Assembly (NCBI GenBank): GCA_019055375.1 | Contig: JAHQIW010000270.1 | Coordinates: forward strand, 124,001 to 188,000 | Origin: Parelaphostrongylus tenuis | Taxonomy: Eukaryota > Nematoda > Chromadorea > Rhabditida > Metastrongylidae | Direction of reading: 5' to 3' | DNA: 64,000 nucleotides | Part shown: positions 1 through 11,762 of the stretch, in pieces | Layout: the number at the start of each line of letters is the position of its first letter | How positions within the stretch are numbered: position 1 is the stretch's first letter | Notes under the pieces: model-generated | Database searches by the model: none | What the model was told of the DNA's origin: nothing | What the model saw: only the letters and a program-made list of their open reading frames with translations | Made by a program: the position numbers and the translations under genes

Positions 1-310
1 TAAAACATTCTTTTTTGGAATCATTCTGAATGTTTATCACGAGGTTTCAAAAACAGTCGATCTTATGGATATATTCACATAGCGATGCAGGTGTGCGCGT
101 TGCATGGAATTTTAATAACACTGTTACAACGCAATAAAGAGGTTTTTCTTTTGGAAAAACAAAAGCATTATCAGATTTGCCAGAATTCATGCTATCGAAT
201 AATTACTGAATTTCTTGACTAGTTTTATTCAGCGAACAATGCCTGAGTGTGAAAAAAATTTTCTTAACGTTAACTGAAAGGTCCGGCTATCTCTGAACCT
301 GTGCATAATT

Positions 311-727
311 GAGGAAATGCAGAATTTCTCACGATGTGCCCTTTTCTATATTCAAAACTTGCACGAGGTTGGTAGTTTCTTCTTTTTCTCAAAACTCGAT
401 GACTAACGTTTCGGCTGCAGCACCTTCTTCCTAGCCTAGACATATAAACATATCGTATCGGATTACTTCATATTCATCGAAAATCTAACAGAAAAGAGAT
501 CAACAGTCCAGTCATTCTGAAAAACTAAGAAAGGCTGGGTTTTTTCCAGAATGACTAGACTGTTGATCTCTTTCTATTAGATTTTTGGTGCCTGCGAAAT
601 ATTGACCGGGTAATCAAATTCTTTTCTAGATATGAGACGAGTTTTGAGAAAATAAAGCAATTACCAACCTCGTGCAGGTTCTGAATAAAGAAAAGGGCAG
701 TTCACGAGAAATTGTGCATTTCTTTAC
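311..727. repeat. Foldback element with nested inverted repeats
   Basis: Outer arms at about 311-402 and 628-727 are imperfect reverse complements; both contain the 'aacctcgtgca' and 'gcccttttct' blocks in opposite orientation. Inner arms at about 482-521 and 546-588 are also reverse complements, around 'agatcaacagtc/tagtcat'. The whole 420 bp could fold into one interrupted hairpin. The left outer arm and its neighbour are related to sequence at 48740-48880, so this is a dispersed family and not a local accident. The motif at 401-433 recalls the 3' end of the Penelope-like element at 47.6 kb. Confidence 0.65.
401..433 (-). other. Hammerhead-like remnant (GCCGAAACGTTAGTC)
   Basis: On the minus strand the string GCCGAAACGTTAGTC matches the GAAA / short stem III / GUC half of a type I hammerhead. 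The CTGATGA box expected upstream is absent; GGAAGAAGG stands in its place. A relative (GCCGAAACGTTAGC) lies at the 3' end of the Penelope-like element near 47580, and a poorer one (CTGAAACGATAGCC) near 48770. Probably a dead ribozyme of a Penelope-like terminal repeat. Confidence 0.35.
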
Positions 728-1002
728 AATGTTCCAGCGTAATATGATAGCCTTTCAAAAACAAAATGCGCTATTCAAATTTCGGAGATCTAAGCTATCG
801 ATTAACAACTACAGTGTTCGAAAAGAGCAAGAAAATACTTTCTGATAATGGGTGCTAACAAGAAATGTATCGTATTCTCCACAATAATGAGCGCGCACTC
901 CTTCCTACATCTACTCCAGGTACATATACTGTTACCTCCCATAGACATCTATTAGAGGTGTCTAGCTGTCAAAAATGTGCTTTCAAGCTACGTTCCTGCA
1001 AG

Positions 1003-1106
1003 GCAGGCGATACATCTTTTCATCATTATTTGAGCCAACATGTCACGTGGTCTAGTAAGGGCTCTTGTACAGCCCGAGACACGTGTTTCGTGTTTGCAGG
1101 CGATAC
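1003..1106 (-). mobile_element. 82-bp fragment of the hammerhead (retrozyme-like) element with 11-bp TSD
   Basis: Bases 1014-1095 are the reverse complement of part of the unit described at 11531-11853. They hold the GAAACACGTGTCTCGGGCTG half of the hammerhead and about 55 bp downstream. The piece is flanked by an exact 11-bp direct repeat, GCAGGCGATAC, at 1003-1013 and 1096-1106. The CTGATGA box is missing, so this copy cannot self-cleave. The clean target duplication shows that a truncated transcript was inserted here as such. Confidence 0.75.
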
Positions 1107-3417
1107 AATACACAATAAGGGTTTAAAGCTTGGTTATTTTTCACAAAGCTGTGGTAATAACGCTGAAAATCAAAGCTTTTCGAGACAAGCAAACGCTCCT
1201 CATGTCATAAATACCTTTACTGAAGTTTATCTTTGATATATCATTCTTTATGTGACTATACGATACCTTTAACTTATGGACTTTATCCATAACTACCAGT
1301 AAACCAGCTATGACGTCCTATTAACGGGGTAACTTTTTAGGCGTGAAAATCAGTCTTTCTTCCGCTTTTCCAGCGCAACTTTTCAAAAAACCAAAAATCT
1401 CATCAGATTACATGAGTTTTAGGTTATCGAATGGTTAGTAAAACTTTGGAGACGAGCCGTACTGAACCCCAGCGGAACAGATGAATTGAAATAAGTGTGA
1501 AACGTAACTTCATTCTCGTTGCTACCACGTAATGAAATTTCATTTTCAAAAATTAAACTCTTCTTCGAAGTCGCAGAGACTTAAGCTTTCAAATGATTAC
1601 CACTTATATAAAAGAAAAACTTCTGCCCAGCGATAAAGGCCTTCAAACAATCGTGTACAGCAGTTGCTACACGTCACCTCTCAGAGATCAAATAAACTTC
1701 AAGCGCTCGTATGATTTTCTGCTGAAAACTTCCAAGCAGTGAGATTTTGGTTGACTGGAACAGCTATTGTACAGTATCGTGTTGAATGTGCAAGCGAAAC
1801 GCTGTAATGAGATTGTTCTCTACTAGCAAATTTAATGAAAAGGCTTTCTTAGGTTTAATCATCGTTCATGAAAGCCATTAGAGGGCCGAAAATTCTAGAA
1901 CGCTGACTATGCCTTCGATTTTTCACCTATGAAACAGACAACATGAAATTTTGATCGTCATTGTAATTTGACCCACATAGTCAAAGAATGGTTTAGAGCA
2001 CAATAATCACCTTGATCAGGGTGAAGCAGACACAAAACACTTCTTCGAAGCCGCTTAAGCAGGTCTTCCTCGCCGTGTGACAATTTCGTAAACTGGAGCA
2101 CTATTTTTGTTATATTTACTATTGGAAATGCAAAAAATGTTGAATAGATTTTTGCACACGCTTTCCTTCAGTAAAATCCAGTAAACTTTGCGTAGAAGAG
2201 TTGCTTTGAGTGAGAAATTACGGAAGACCTCAAAAGCCAGAAGTACTGAATGTGCACTTTTGCTACATTTGGAGTTTTGAAACATTGATCAATTCTCATA
2301 CATCTGTAGAAATGAAGTGAATCCGGAAAGTGCTTACATTCTGTACGCAAACAGATCAAGGCTCGGTTTTGCTAGTTGTACACTAATATATCTCGTGTTG
2401 TCTGCACATCGTGGAGAATGCGAGGAATAACAGCGCTCTATAAACATCCACCTTTGTTACAAACAGAACGTCGCTAAGAAAGTCTAGGTTTAGTGTCACA
2501 TTGGTTGTGCTTTAGGAAAGTTTACTTTTTTTATCTGACTATTTGACAGTTTCAGCTAAGTGAACAGTCGTTTACTCTACGTCAGAACTTGAAATATCAA
2601 TAACGTTGTTTCATCTATAACAAATTTTGGCGCCACTTCCCATTGTATTCGTCACACTAATATATTCGCATGCCAGTCGTGTTCCTTGCCAGTTTTGGAT
2701 GCTTACTAAGATTCTACCCGAGTTCTTCTTTGGTCAGCGAAGTCGTTGCCACTATAAAGAGAATCTACAACTGTGTTATACAGTAAAGCTACAAGAACAT
2801 TGGAGCTCAAAGATTGAACTTTTACTTATCAAAAGCAAGGTGTCGTGAACACTTGGTTTTGAAGGTCTTGCTATTTCTATTGATCAATATTTCCTTTCAC
2901 GAATCTTTCGTTGAAAGTGTTTTTTAACGTCATGTTTTGCCGATTGTAAATTCACATATCTTTGTAAAAATGGGGACTTCATGACGCAGCAATATAATAA
3001 GATTTGTGAGAGCCGACCTGGGCCTTGATTTTGAGAGAATGGCGCATAAGGAGAAGTTTTTGAGTGCGTTTTCGCAAACATCCTTCTCATCCACATTTGA
3101 CTTGTATTTTTCCTCCTTAACTTATCTCCATTCGTTTCAAACACTAGAATGTGCCATAGAATTCGTTTTGAGGAACTTTCTTTCAATTGGATGTGTTAGA
3201 GATTTCTACACCTTTTTGAAAAGTTAGGGAGATTTAGTCAGGGACAAGGAGTTGCGAAACGTCTTCTCCCTAACATCGCTGACGCCTAAGTTTTGGGTTA
3301 TGGATTCGTAGTTGCGTGATCTGCCATTTGGACCAATAATTTAAAAGATATGTTCACAGTTAGTTAAGTAAGTGTTGCCAGATTTCTTCAGAGTCTCAAA
3401 AGAACAGTCATACAAAC
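1107..3417. other. Intergenic stretch, no supported gene
   Basis: Short frames on both strands show no recognisable domain. Family D repeat copies lie at about 1500-1650. A block near 2390-2510 with 'aacatccacct' recurs diverged at about 19360-19440 and 34300-34400, and a block near 2905-3000 recurs at about 35830-35930. I read this as layered old repeats upstream of the secreted-protein pseudogene. Confidence 0.5.
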
Positions 3418-6400
3418 ATGGCCAGAGTTTCGAAGATCTGTTATCTGTTGATTTCGGTGCTAATCATCAGCGGTGTGTCGGGATGTGGAGTAATGCCACC
3501 AGGTCACGGTAATCAGTATGAAATTGTTATGATGCTACAAACAATTGCACTATGAAAGGTAAGATCAAAAATATTTCTCAAAATGAACAGATCTAGCATT
3601 TCAAGATTTTTAGAAAGTGTCATATCGAAGCCGTTTGACAAAAGGGCTTCGAAGTCCATTTAGTAGGAGAAAAAGAATGAGGTTCCAAAAATACCTGTTC
3701 GTTAGTACTGTTGCCGGCAAAACCTTGTTCCAGCGAGCACTAGCAGCTTCACGGTCACGAGCTTTACATTGCCTGTCCCCACGGTGGCTTACGCTGGAAG
3801 TGGCAGTATTTCTAGTGAGGCTCCTGGAATTGCAACGAGCAAAGAGGCAGCTAAGGAAATTGTTGAACGTCTCGTAATGCAAACAGTAAGATTGTGACTC
3901 TTGAGCTTCGGATTTTTCTCTTGCGGAAAGCGTTGAAAGTGAGCTCCAATTTTTTGTCAGTTAGCTAGTCCTACAGTGCCATCACAATATGCAACCTTTA
4001 CCAATGTTAATTTTTACTTGCAAACAAACTCTTCTAACTAGTGAAAAATAAGGCCATTAATGTTCTCGAATAGCAAGGTCGTATCCCTCTGCTACCCCGA
4101 TGCAATAATCTCGAATATTTTGGGTCACCTCAGAATTCAGATCAATTATGATCCGTTAGAATGTAAAGGAGCAACTGTTGTCAAAGTTGGAAAAAAAGAG
4201 TAAGTTTTCAATCAATAACATCAGCACGGGATGGTGCTGGTATAAACGCATGAGAACACCGAGGAGAAATAAATTTCGTTAAGTGTTTGTATTATGTGTA
4301 ATATTCATACGATTATTGAATGGACCATTTTCACTGATAGTACAGTCCGACATAATTCATGTTTGTTTCTGTCTCGTGCAATAGAAGCCTTTCACTCCAC
4401 TGACATAAACTTTTTGTCTTTGTCATAACGTGTCATATTGGTAGCTATAAGTGAACGTAAATTGAGGCAATCCGCTTCAAAAATATTTGCGGTAATCTTG
4501 TCAAAATGTGGAGCTGTCTCATCCTTCATAATCTCTACAGGATTTCAGAATATGGAAAACTTCTGCAAACGGTCTTTTCCAATGTAATGCGGGATGGAAA
4601 ACGAGGTACTGGAAGGGTTCGTGGAAGTGTGTTTTGATCCGCGCTTCGTTCATCAGCGCTATTTATAGAATATTACACTAGCACAAGTCCCGAGGTCATT
4701 TGCTTGAATTAATTTTTTTAATGGTCTTTTTACTGCTTGCACCGATGATAATCTTTCTGCAATGGTATCGTGCAAATAAGATTTAGTGCATTTCAGTGAA
4801 ACGAAGTGTCAACTTTTTTACCCAATCAACACGTTAGTGGTAGAATAATTGACGGCTGTTCGTACCTCACCACAGTTATCCGAGGACTTTCAATAAAATC
4901 TAATCGATTGTTATTGATAACATTTATGTAATAAGACGAGAACGTTCAAATTACAGTTGAAGCCTGTTGAAAATAGACAAACCTTCGTTGATAAAGGAAA
5001 CGAGAGAAGAAATTGAGTGCAAGAAGTACTGTGGTCTACACTAGCCGCAAAGTTGGCTCGTTCAAGAAATCTGAATGCTATATCATTTTCAAAACGGCTT
5101 TACTATTCCTGAAATAGCATATATATAATTATAATCCTCATTAAAACAATTCTCGCTACACAAAGTTCAGAATTTCAGTAACCACTCAATGACTTGAATC
5201 ATGAAAATTTCAATGATGTATTTAATAATTAGAGAAGCATTTCTTATGGAGTTGCAACGATAAAAAATATTGGGTTTTCTCAAATTTGTCAATGGAGAAA
5301 GCTGGATGGCTTAGTACTAGTGTTACGAAGGTTTATGCACATAGCGGTGGCGTGCTACTCGCGTTTGCCTTCAACCTCAACCTTTTTTAGATTCTGCAGT
5401 GCATCAAAAATGTTTTTTATGAAATCAATAACATCCTTGGTACTATCGAGATTCAAGCTATCGAATGTACCAAAAGTCCAGGAAAATTGTCCAGTGATAA
5501 ATATTTGGATAGATAACATAGTTTTATTTTTCCATTTACAACACAGTAAAAAAGCATTTTTGGAAACAGGACACGCCATTGAAATTTCTGAGATTTGAGC
5601 TATTAGATAATTGCTAACACTCTAGAAAAAAATCAAGAGGCGCGATTCTCTCAAGGAATGGGAAAACGTGCGGAAAAGGCAAATTCTCCAAATTTGCTGA
5701 GCATGTTGTGCTTTTGGCTCTTACAGCGAATAAAAAGCTCTTTCTAGAAAACCAAATCCATCATTGGACTTGCAGATTTGACCCGTCGATAATTTACTAG
5801 AAGCCTGGAAGGAAACTTTGCTCAGCGAAAAATGTTTGAATGAGAAACACAATTCTTTTTTTTTGCTGTTACAGGTCATTTATAGAGCTGTTTTGAACAT
5901 AGAATGCACCATTTAAATTCTTCTGATTTAACTATCGAGTAGTTGTGAGAACTGAAAAAACCAAATGTTGCGTCTTTCAGAGAGGTTGGAACAGGGTGCG
6001 GATAACGGAAAGTACCTAAATTTTCCATATCCAATATAACCCATTTTCAATGTAGGCTATAAAAAGTGAGCCTTTTGAACGTAATGAAGCGAAAATATCA
6101 AATGAGCCTAGGAAAGCCCTTGGAAAGAAATCATGTGCTATCTGGGCAGTCACCTTATCGACTCGACATTTATCCCTGCTCCAACGTATGCAAGAAAAAC
6201 CTTGTCGCTACGTAAGCGAGATAAAATATCACTTGGCGTAATTTAGCGCGTAGTCGAAAGGTCGATGATAGAATTATCCCGTATCTCGCAAATGAAAGTA
6301 AGGATCCGAAGTTCTGACCCACGTCAACGATCGACGATTAAAGACGTCGTTCAACTTGCTAGGATATTGAAAATAAGGTGGGCCGGACACGTGATGCGCT

Positions 6401-8016
6401 TTAACGACAACCGATGGACGAGAGCTGTTACCGACTGGATTCCTCAGGATATCAAGCGCTCTGCGAAAAGACCATCGACCCAATGGTCCGATTCCTTCAA
6501 GAAAAGCATAGAAGAAAGATATGATGCTCAAAGAATCTCTAGAGTGAGAGGGTCCCACAGGGTTACTCATGCATGTGATAGGAAAAAATGGAAGTGCTGT
6601 CGGTGCCTGCTCGAATCACTCCACGATCAACGGGACGCCAGGTGAAACAGGTGATGTGGGCAATGAAGAGCTAGCGCCAACTGCACCTTTTCGAAACTCT
6701 CATGAGAATGGCATACGTTTCAGAACGATAGCAGACGTCGCATGCCACCTTGCCTTCCTCAGAGCCTAAATCGTCTATATCACCGAATATGTTGTTATCG
6801 ATTAGCATTCCTACATCCGATAAGAAAGCGGTCTGAATGTGTATCTCTCATGCAAGGCCCACCCTTTAACTCTTAGATGGCAAAGGTCACCGATATGCTG
6901 ACATTCACTCTAAATAATGGGCATCATTTGTATTAGGAGGCTAGCCTGAGATATGGTTACGCATTACTTGTATTACTTGCACTCTTTCTCTCTTTTCATT
7001 GTTGAATCCATCGAACCCTGCAGAAAAGCTTCACGGGCATTCGGCATTGACATTTATACTCACGTCCCAGTTTCTTTCTGCCACCTCGATGTCGCCACCG
7101 TAATTCTTTTCTGTCCTGTGTGCCTGGAGAATGGGCAGTTTGGAGAATGGTTTTTAGAAGCAACAGTTCTTGAGCTAACTTATCCTACTCATTGATGAAA
7201 ATGATTTGATCGTAATGGAAGATGATCTCTCTATTTGGCGAAGAACGTAATTTCTTTATTTAGTGCTCTTGTGCATAACTCGAATATTCTCTTTTCATTT
7301 TGTGTGCACAATATTCGCAGCTAGTAATCCATATTTTTCTTCTTACAACAGGCAACTTTAAGATCTGTAGCAGTACATGGCAACCAACCCTGAAATATTC
7401 TGAACCGCGTGCACAATTCTCACAATAATCTCAGAGCCATTACGGAATTACTACTAAATATATCTTTTATCGCAAAACTAAAGAAAAGTAACTTTTGATA
7501 AAAATTCAGTCATTCTTCCAATAACAAACACGATTTTGAAATTGCTTTATTACATAATACAATAACAAAAATAAGAGAAACGCATAAAATTATTTAGAAA
7601 AATTAGTTTCTGTGTTTATCCTTTATGCTAATGATATCAAGTGCTTGTGAAAAGGAATTGGTCGCTTTTGAAGGAAAGGACAACGTCGTTCCACACTGCA
7701 TCATCGTCGGCAGCAGTGTGACTGCCTTATGCGCCTCAATGAAGGGAGCCATGAAGCCTATGTGTATGACTCCAGCGATGCTCACGAATATCGAGACTAT
7801 TCCCGCCAATCACACGACAATCTCAGAAACTCTCATGGTCTGTAAAGCTTTCACAATATAGATTCGTTTCGAAAAAAACCTCTTCAGACCACAAACATCA
7901 TTATGGCGAACTGGTCAAAAGAGATGTGGCAGGTTGCACTGAGCAAGGCGATTCGAATGTTGACAGCTGGGCCGTTCATATCGCACTTCTCCTTGGCATC
8001 TAGAACTGTTAGCTAA
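3418..8016 (+). pseudogene. Nematode secreted-protein gene, copy 1 (five exons, broken in exon 3)
   Basis: Exons read 3418-3508, 3734-3885, 4053-4199, 7674-7837 and 7888-8016 (TAA). All joints are GT-AG and phases agree (1, 0, 1, 0). Exon 1 starts MARVSKICYLLISVLI, a good signal peptide (basic start, hydrophobic core, then GCGVMPPG). Exon 2 holds PVPTVAYAGSGS and ends ERLVMQT; exon 4 holds VPHCIIVG and four cysteines; exon 5 reads TTNIIMANWSKEMWQ and ends SRTVS. The paralogue at 38838-42404 aligns exon for exon. Exon 3 has an in-frame TAG at 4071-4073 and a one-base shift about 20 bases on, so this copy looks dead. The mature product would be about 200 residues, secreted, function unknown. 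I think it belongs to a nematode-restricted family (possibly DUF725), unverified. Intron 3 contains an RTE-A fragment. Confidence 0.7.
6147..6657 (+). mobile_element. 5'-truncated RTE-A fragment
   Basis: This is the last ~510 bp of RTE-A, ending in the family's 3' tail (caggtgaaacaggtga). The frame from 6265 to 6642 encodes the C-terminal region: RISQMKVRIRSSD, RWAGHVMRFNDNRWTRAVTD and RWSDxF-like segments, close to 57452-57832 (minus). Upstream, 6147-6264 matches the sequence before it, with stops. It sits in intron 3 of the copy 1 gene and is absent from copy 2, so it arrived after that duplication. No clear target duplication is seen. Confidence 0.85.
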
Positions 8017-8430
8017 AGCGTGAACTTACTTTTAAGTGCTTGTGATAAACTATACGTTCGATGATTTTTTTCTTCTTTGAGTTCACACACGTATCAAAAT
8101 ATTCGGCTACGAATTTTTGATACTTCTAGCTGATCAAAGTTTAGTTTATTTAAGATGATTGAAATGTGTAGACTCCACAAATCAAATAAAATTTCGTTTT
8201 AAAAAAGTCCAAGAATAATTTTGGCCCAAGTACATTTGCTGATTTATAGAGAACCGCTCGTTAGCATTTTTCCCTACGGCGCCATCCATGCATGAGCAGC
8301 AAGCGAATTCGTTCTCACGGCAGCTTCATCCAAAAGAAAGTTTAAGCAAATGTATACCAAAGTGTTTGAAAGAAAATGTGCACTCAAACGATACCAAATT
8401 AATGCAGTTTCAATTAATTCTGGTTATAAA

Positions 8431-8685
8431 GGACTCAAGTGGCGCAGTGGTTAGGGGCGCTCCGCGTCGTACACGAGGTCAATGGGCCTCCAAAGTCGGT
8501 AAATTGGTACCAGACTGGTCCCAAACTTGCTTGGGAGGATAAGCAGCACTGACTTGGTACAACAGTAGGCTACCGCGAGCCACTGTTAAGACCAGACATG
8601 CATTCAATCATCTCAAACGAAGTCAAAATTTTAAAGATGCATGCATGGCGCATCCTCCAGAGGATGATTAAACTTTTCATGCTCT
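8431..8685 (+). mobile_element. SINE-A copy (internally shortened)
   Basis: A tRNA-like head (AGTGGCGCAGTGG, an A-box) is followed by the SINE-A body: GGTAAATTGGTACCAGAC, a 'gggaggataagcagcact' block, and the 'gcatggcgcatcc' segment near the 3' end. Relative to 15049-15349 the copy lacks the B-box region (about 45 bases). It ends directly beside the 3' end of RTE-B. Confidence 0.8.
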
Positions 8686-11325
8686 ATCTGGTTGATAGAT
8701 TTTATGTCTGTTGCTCAACGCTCAATTACTTACTTGGATACTTGGGCGGTCCATCTTCACGAATTGTGTGGACCTTAGCACATCTTCCATTTCGTCTCGT
8801 CTTCTCGCGAATGTCGCCCATGGTAGTGGTTTCGCTCGAGCATGGCCACTGGCGCGTGTTGTACACCGTGATTTGTGGAATATCGGTAGGTACGATTACA
8901 GGTGATGTGAATATAGATATGAATGCAGCTGATTGATTCTTGGAGTGAATACGCCCGCCCATCGTGTAGGTGGTCGTCCTCGGGGACGGATGTGTTCTCG
9001 TGGCGTCCATTCTACATTTCGCTTCGTCCATCTGTTACCTGGTCTTCTTACTATAAGACCGGCCCACCTGCGCTTCGCTATCGATGTGAATTCTTCTGGA
9101 TCACGAAGAAGAGATAAATTCGTGAGATTTGAGCTGCGCAAGCCGGTTAGGTAGTGTGAGTGCCGACTGAGTTTCAGAAGGCATCGTTCAAGCGCCCTGT
9201 GAATTGTTCGCAGTAGTCTTGGCGTGGTCGAAGTATCAGCCCGCGTCTACGCTGCATAACATAGTACTGGAAGGACTGTTGAATGCAGAAGGTTAGCGCG
9301 CAATTTGGGGTCCGCTATTTGGTCGGTGGCTTCTTTGAGAGGCCCGACTGCGGCCCACGCTGCTTTTCTTCTTCAGTCAAGTTCCTCCTTCACGTTGTTG
9401 TCCATATTCAGTGAACGTAAGATACACGTACGAGGAGGTCTCCGTAATCAAAGATCCATCCAGCCTAATATTTTCATCATTGCACCACTGGTTTTTCAAG
9501 AACTGAGTTTTCATGCGATTTATGCGTAGTTCGATAATCTTCCCTCTTCGTTAAGTTCCTTGAGCATCGTCTCTGCTTCAGCAGTGCTGCTAGCGAACAA
9601 GACAATATCATTCGGAAAATGGAGGTTTGAAAGAAATTTTCCATCGATGCGTATGCACTTCTCGTCCTGATCAAGCGACTTCATTATCCACTGCAGTGCG
9701 GCGGTGAACAGCTTTGGCGATACCGTATCGCTTTGTCAGACCCCTTTTCCAATGAGCATAGTCAGAGCTCGATGAAAGAGCTCTATTTTCATGGTACAAC
9801 TCCGATAGCACTCTGATAAAGTTCTGATGTAAGAAGGATCCACTCTTTCATCGACTAGCGCTGATTGGACAGCATTCGTTTCGACGCTGATAAATGCTTT
9901 TTCATAGTCGATAAAAGTTAGGATCAAGGGCATATGGTATTCCCGCAGAATCTCTATCGAAATCCTGCTTGCCCAGTTGGTTGTGCCTAGTCCAATGTTT
10001 TGATATGCGCAAAAGGATAATCTTTGTGAAAAGCTTGTAAAGTATGCCTAACAAACAGATTGGACGATAGTTGCGATGATCCCTTCGGTTACCCTTTTTA
10101 TGGATAATGAATGTGCGCGACGTCCTCCATTGGTTTGGAATTTTTTTCGTTTGATGGTAAGTTGTTATATATGCCGTGAGAAGTTCATGTAAACTAAGTC
10201 CTCCGGTTTGCAACAAATCAAAAAAGATATTGTCAGGACCTGGAGCCGTGCTTTTTTCATGCTTTCTGACGCAACTGAAACTTTAGAGGGCAGAATTCCA
10301 TGCGCTTTTTCTCCAGCTGGAATTACGGTGTTCGAGACGGGGATGGTGCGACGGAAAAGACTGGTGTAGTACTTTTCCGTTATCAATTCCATAGAATGGC
10401 GGGAAGTTTTCGTGATCACATCTTCGTTCATCAACGCTAACAGCGGAACACTGTAATCACACAGATTTTGAAGGCATTTCTTCAGACTAGATCTTTCTTG
10501 TGCTGCTTATAACAGTTTCTTCTGTCGAAACCGATGTAGATCCTCCTGCAAAGCTCTTCTGCAGCTGGTAATCAAAATTAACTGAGGTAAATGTGTTGCA
10601 TTAGAATGAAGCTTCAGCTTTCTCGCTTTTCAAACAGACCCTTCGTGGTGAAGGAGATGCGATCGGCTCTTTTAGGTTGAGCAACAGAAGCTAGGCCAGT
10701 GCACCTTTTTACTCCTTCGACAAGCAGCTCATAGTCTTCGGTTCAGATCATCCTTAATCTGTCAGGTATGGTTGGTTAGGGTTTCATCTAGAATGTTCTC
10801 GTCGTAGACGGTTTGACCACTTGTTCTTGATCGATGATATAAATTCTTTTGCAGGTCACGGCTGAATCGTACCTTTGCTTGAAGGAGGTGGTGATCGGGC
10901 TTAGTACGGAATGATGGCGTTACAGTTCTGTCGATCAGGCACCACCTTCGGTTGGTGAGTATATGAAGATTTTCGCATGCGTCGTGCCGTTAGGTGACTC
11001 CCATATTCAGCGACGGTGTTCTTTCTTCTGAAAAAGTGAATTAACATGGAAGAGACGCGCCGCAGACAGGAATCCCGCGAAACTGTTTCAATTTTCGCTT
11101 CCTTCTCCTGATCTAGATTTTCCACTCCCGTATTCGCTCTCGTTATCCATTCCTATTCTGGCATCGATGTGTCCGACAGTGAATTTGTGATACCCTCTAT
11201 CATTGCGGATAACTTCTTTTAACTGATGGTAAAATGCGTCCAGTTTGTGTTCATCAGCTGCGTCGGTTGGTGAATAACAGTTGTTGACAGTAATTTTAGC
11301 CAACATGTCATGTGGTCTGGTAAAG

Positions 11326-11388
11326 GCTCTTGTACAGCCCGAGACACGTGTTTCGTCCTTACAGACTCATCAGCCGGGCAGAACCCGT
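11326..11388 (-). ncRNA. Hammerhead ribozyme, type I (inverted arm)
   Basis: This is the reverse complement of the ribozyme at 11700-11762. CTGATGA is at 11373-11367, GAAA at 11354-11351, and the predicted cut follows the C at 11343. Core and stems are the same as in the plus copy. The upstream context was cut off by the inversion. Confidence 0.8.
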
Positions 11389-11699
11389 CGTCTGTCGATC
11401 TTTTCATAGTCAGTTCTCTTGGGAGCGTCACATCACAGCGTCACCAGACCACATGACATGTTGGCTCAAATAATAATGAAAGGATCTATTGAAATTTGAG
11501 CGTGGATCTCAATAAAGCACTCGAAGGAAAGGTATAATATGATAAAATACCAGCCAGCTAGCAATCGAGTGCGAAAACACTCTGTGTTAGGTGAATGACA
11601 TAGACACCTGGCATAGAGTGTAAAACGTAGGTCGTCGATAACTATATATGAGGAGTGTGACGCTCCCAAGAGAACTGACTATGGAAAGATCGACAGACG

Positions 11700-11762
11700 A
11701 CGGGTTCTGCCCGGCTGATGAGTCTGTAAGGACGAAACACGTGTCTCGGGCTGTACAAGAGC
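11700..11762 (+). ncRNA. Hammerhead ribozyme, type I, short stem III
   Basis: CTGATGA lies at 11715-11721. Stem II is GTC/GAC (11722-11724 with 11731-11733) closed by a six-base loop. GAAA is at 11734-11737. Stem III is the self-complementary ACACGTGT (11737-11744), and the cut is predicted after C11745 (GTC). Stem I pairs 11709-11714 with 11746-11751 (one G-U pair), and beyond an internal bulge pairs may resume. All conserved core bases are present. Stem III can form only two pairs with a four-base loop in a monomer, but eight in a dimer, as is known for hammerheads of Penelope-like elements and schistosome and newt repeats. Confidence 0.85.

Larger units (their letters stand above)
1..860. 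repeat. Cluster of dispersed AT-rich repeat units (family D)
   Basis: Recurrent blocks share a core reading roughly AGCTATCGAATAATTGCTAA, preceded by a stretch with 'ttcgctgctacaacgcatta'-like sequence and followed by 'cttctgcccagcg'-like sequence. Diverged copies are seen near 100-260, 720-850, 1500-1650, 5550-5640, 5860-5970, 31920-32010 and 32330-32420, and in reverse near 54580-54700 and 55230-55330. No long reading frame is conserved between copies, so this is a non-coding interspersed repeat of unknown class. Copy boundaries are approximate. Confidence 0.5.

Noticed and set aside
865..1236. 123-residue plus-strand frame
   Set aside because: It runs straight through the 82-bp hammerhead-element insertion and its target repeats and has no recognisable domain, so it is a chance frame.
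3610..3882. Two opposed frames of about 90 residues
   Set aside because: Out-of-frame shadows of exon 2 of the secreted-protein gene; the real frame is set by the paralogue and by splice phases.
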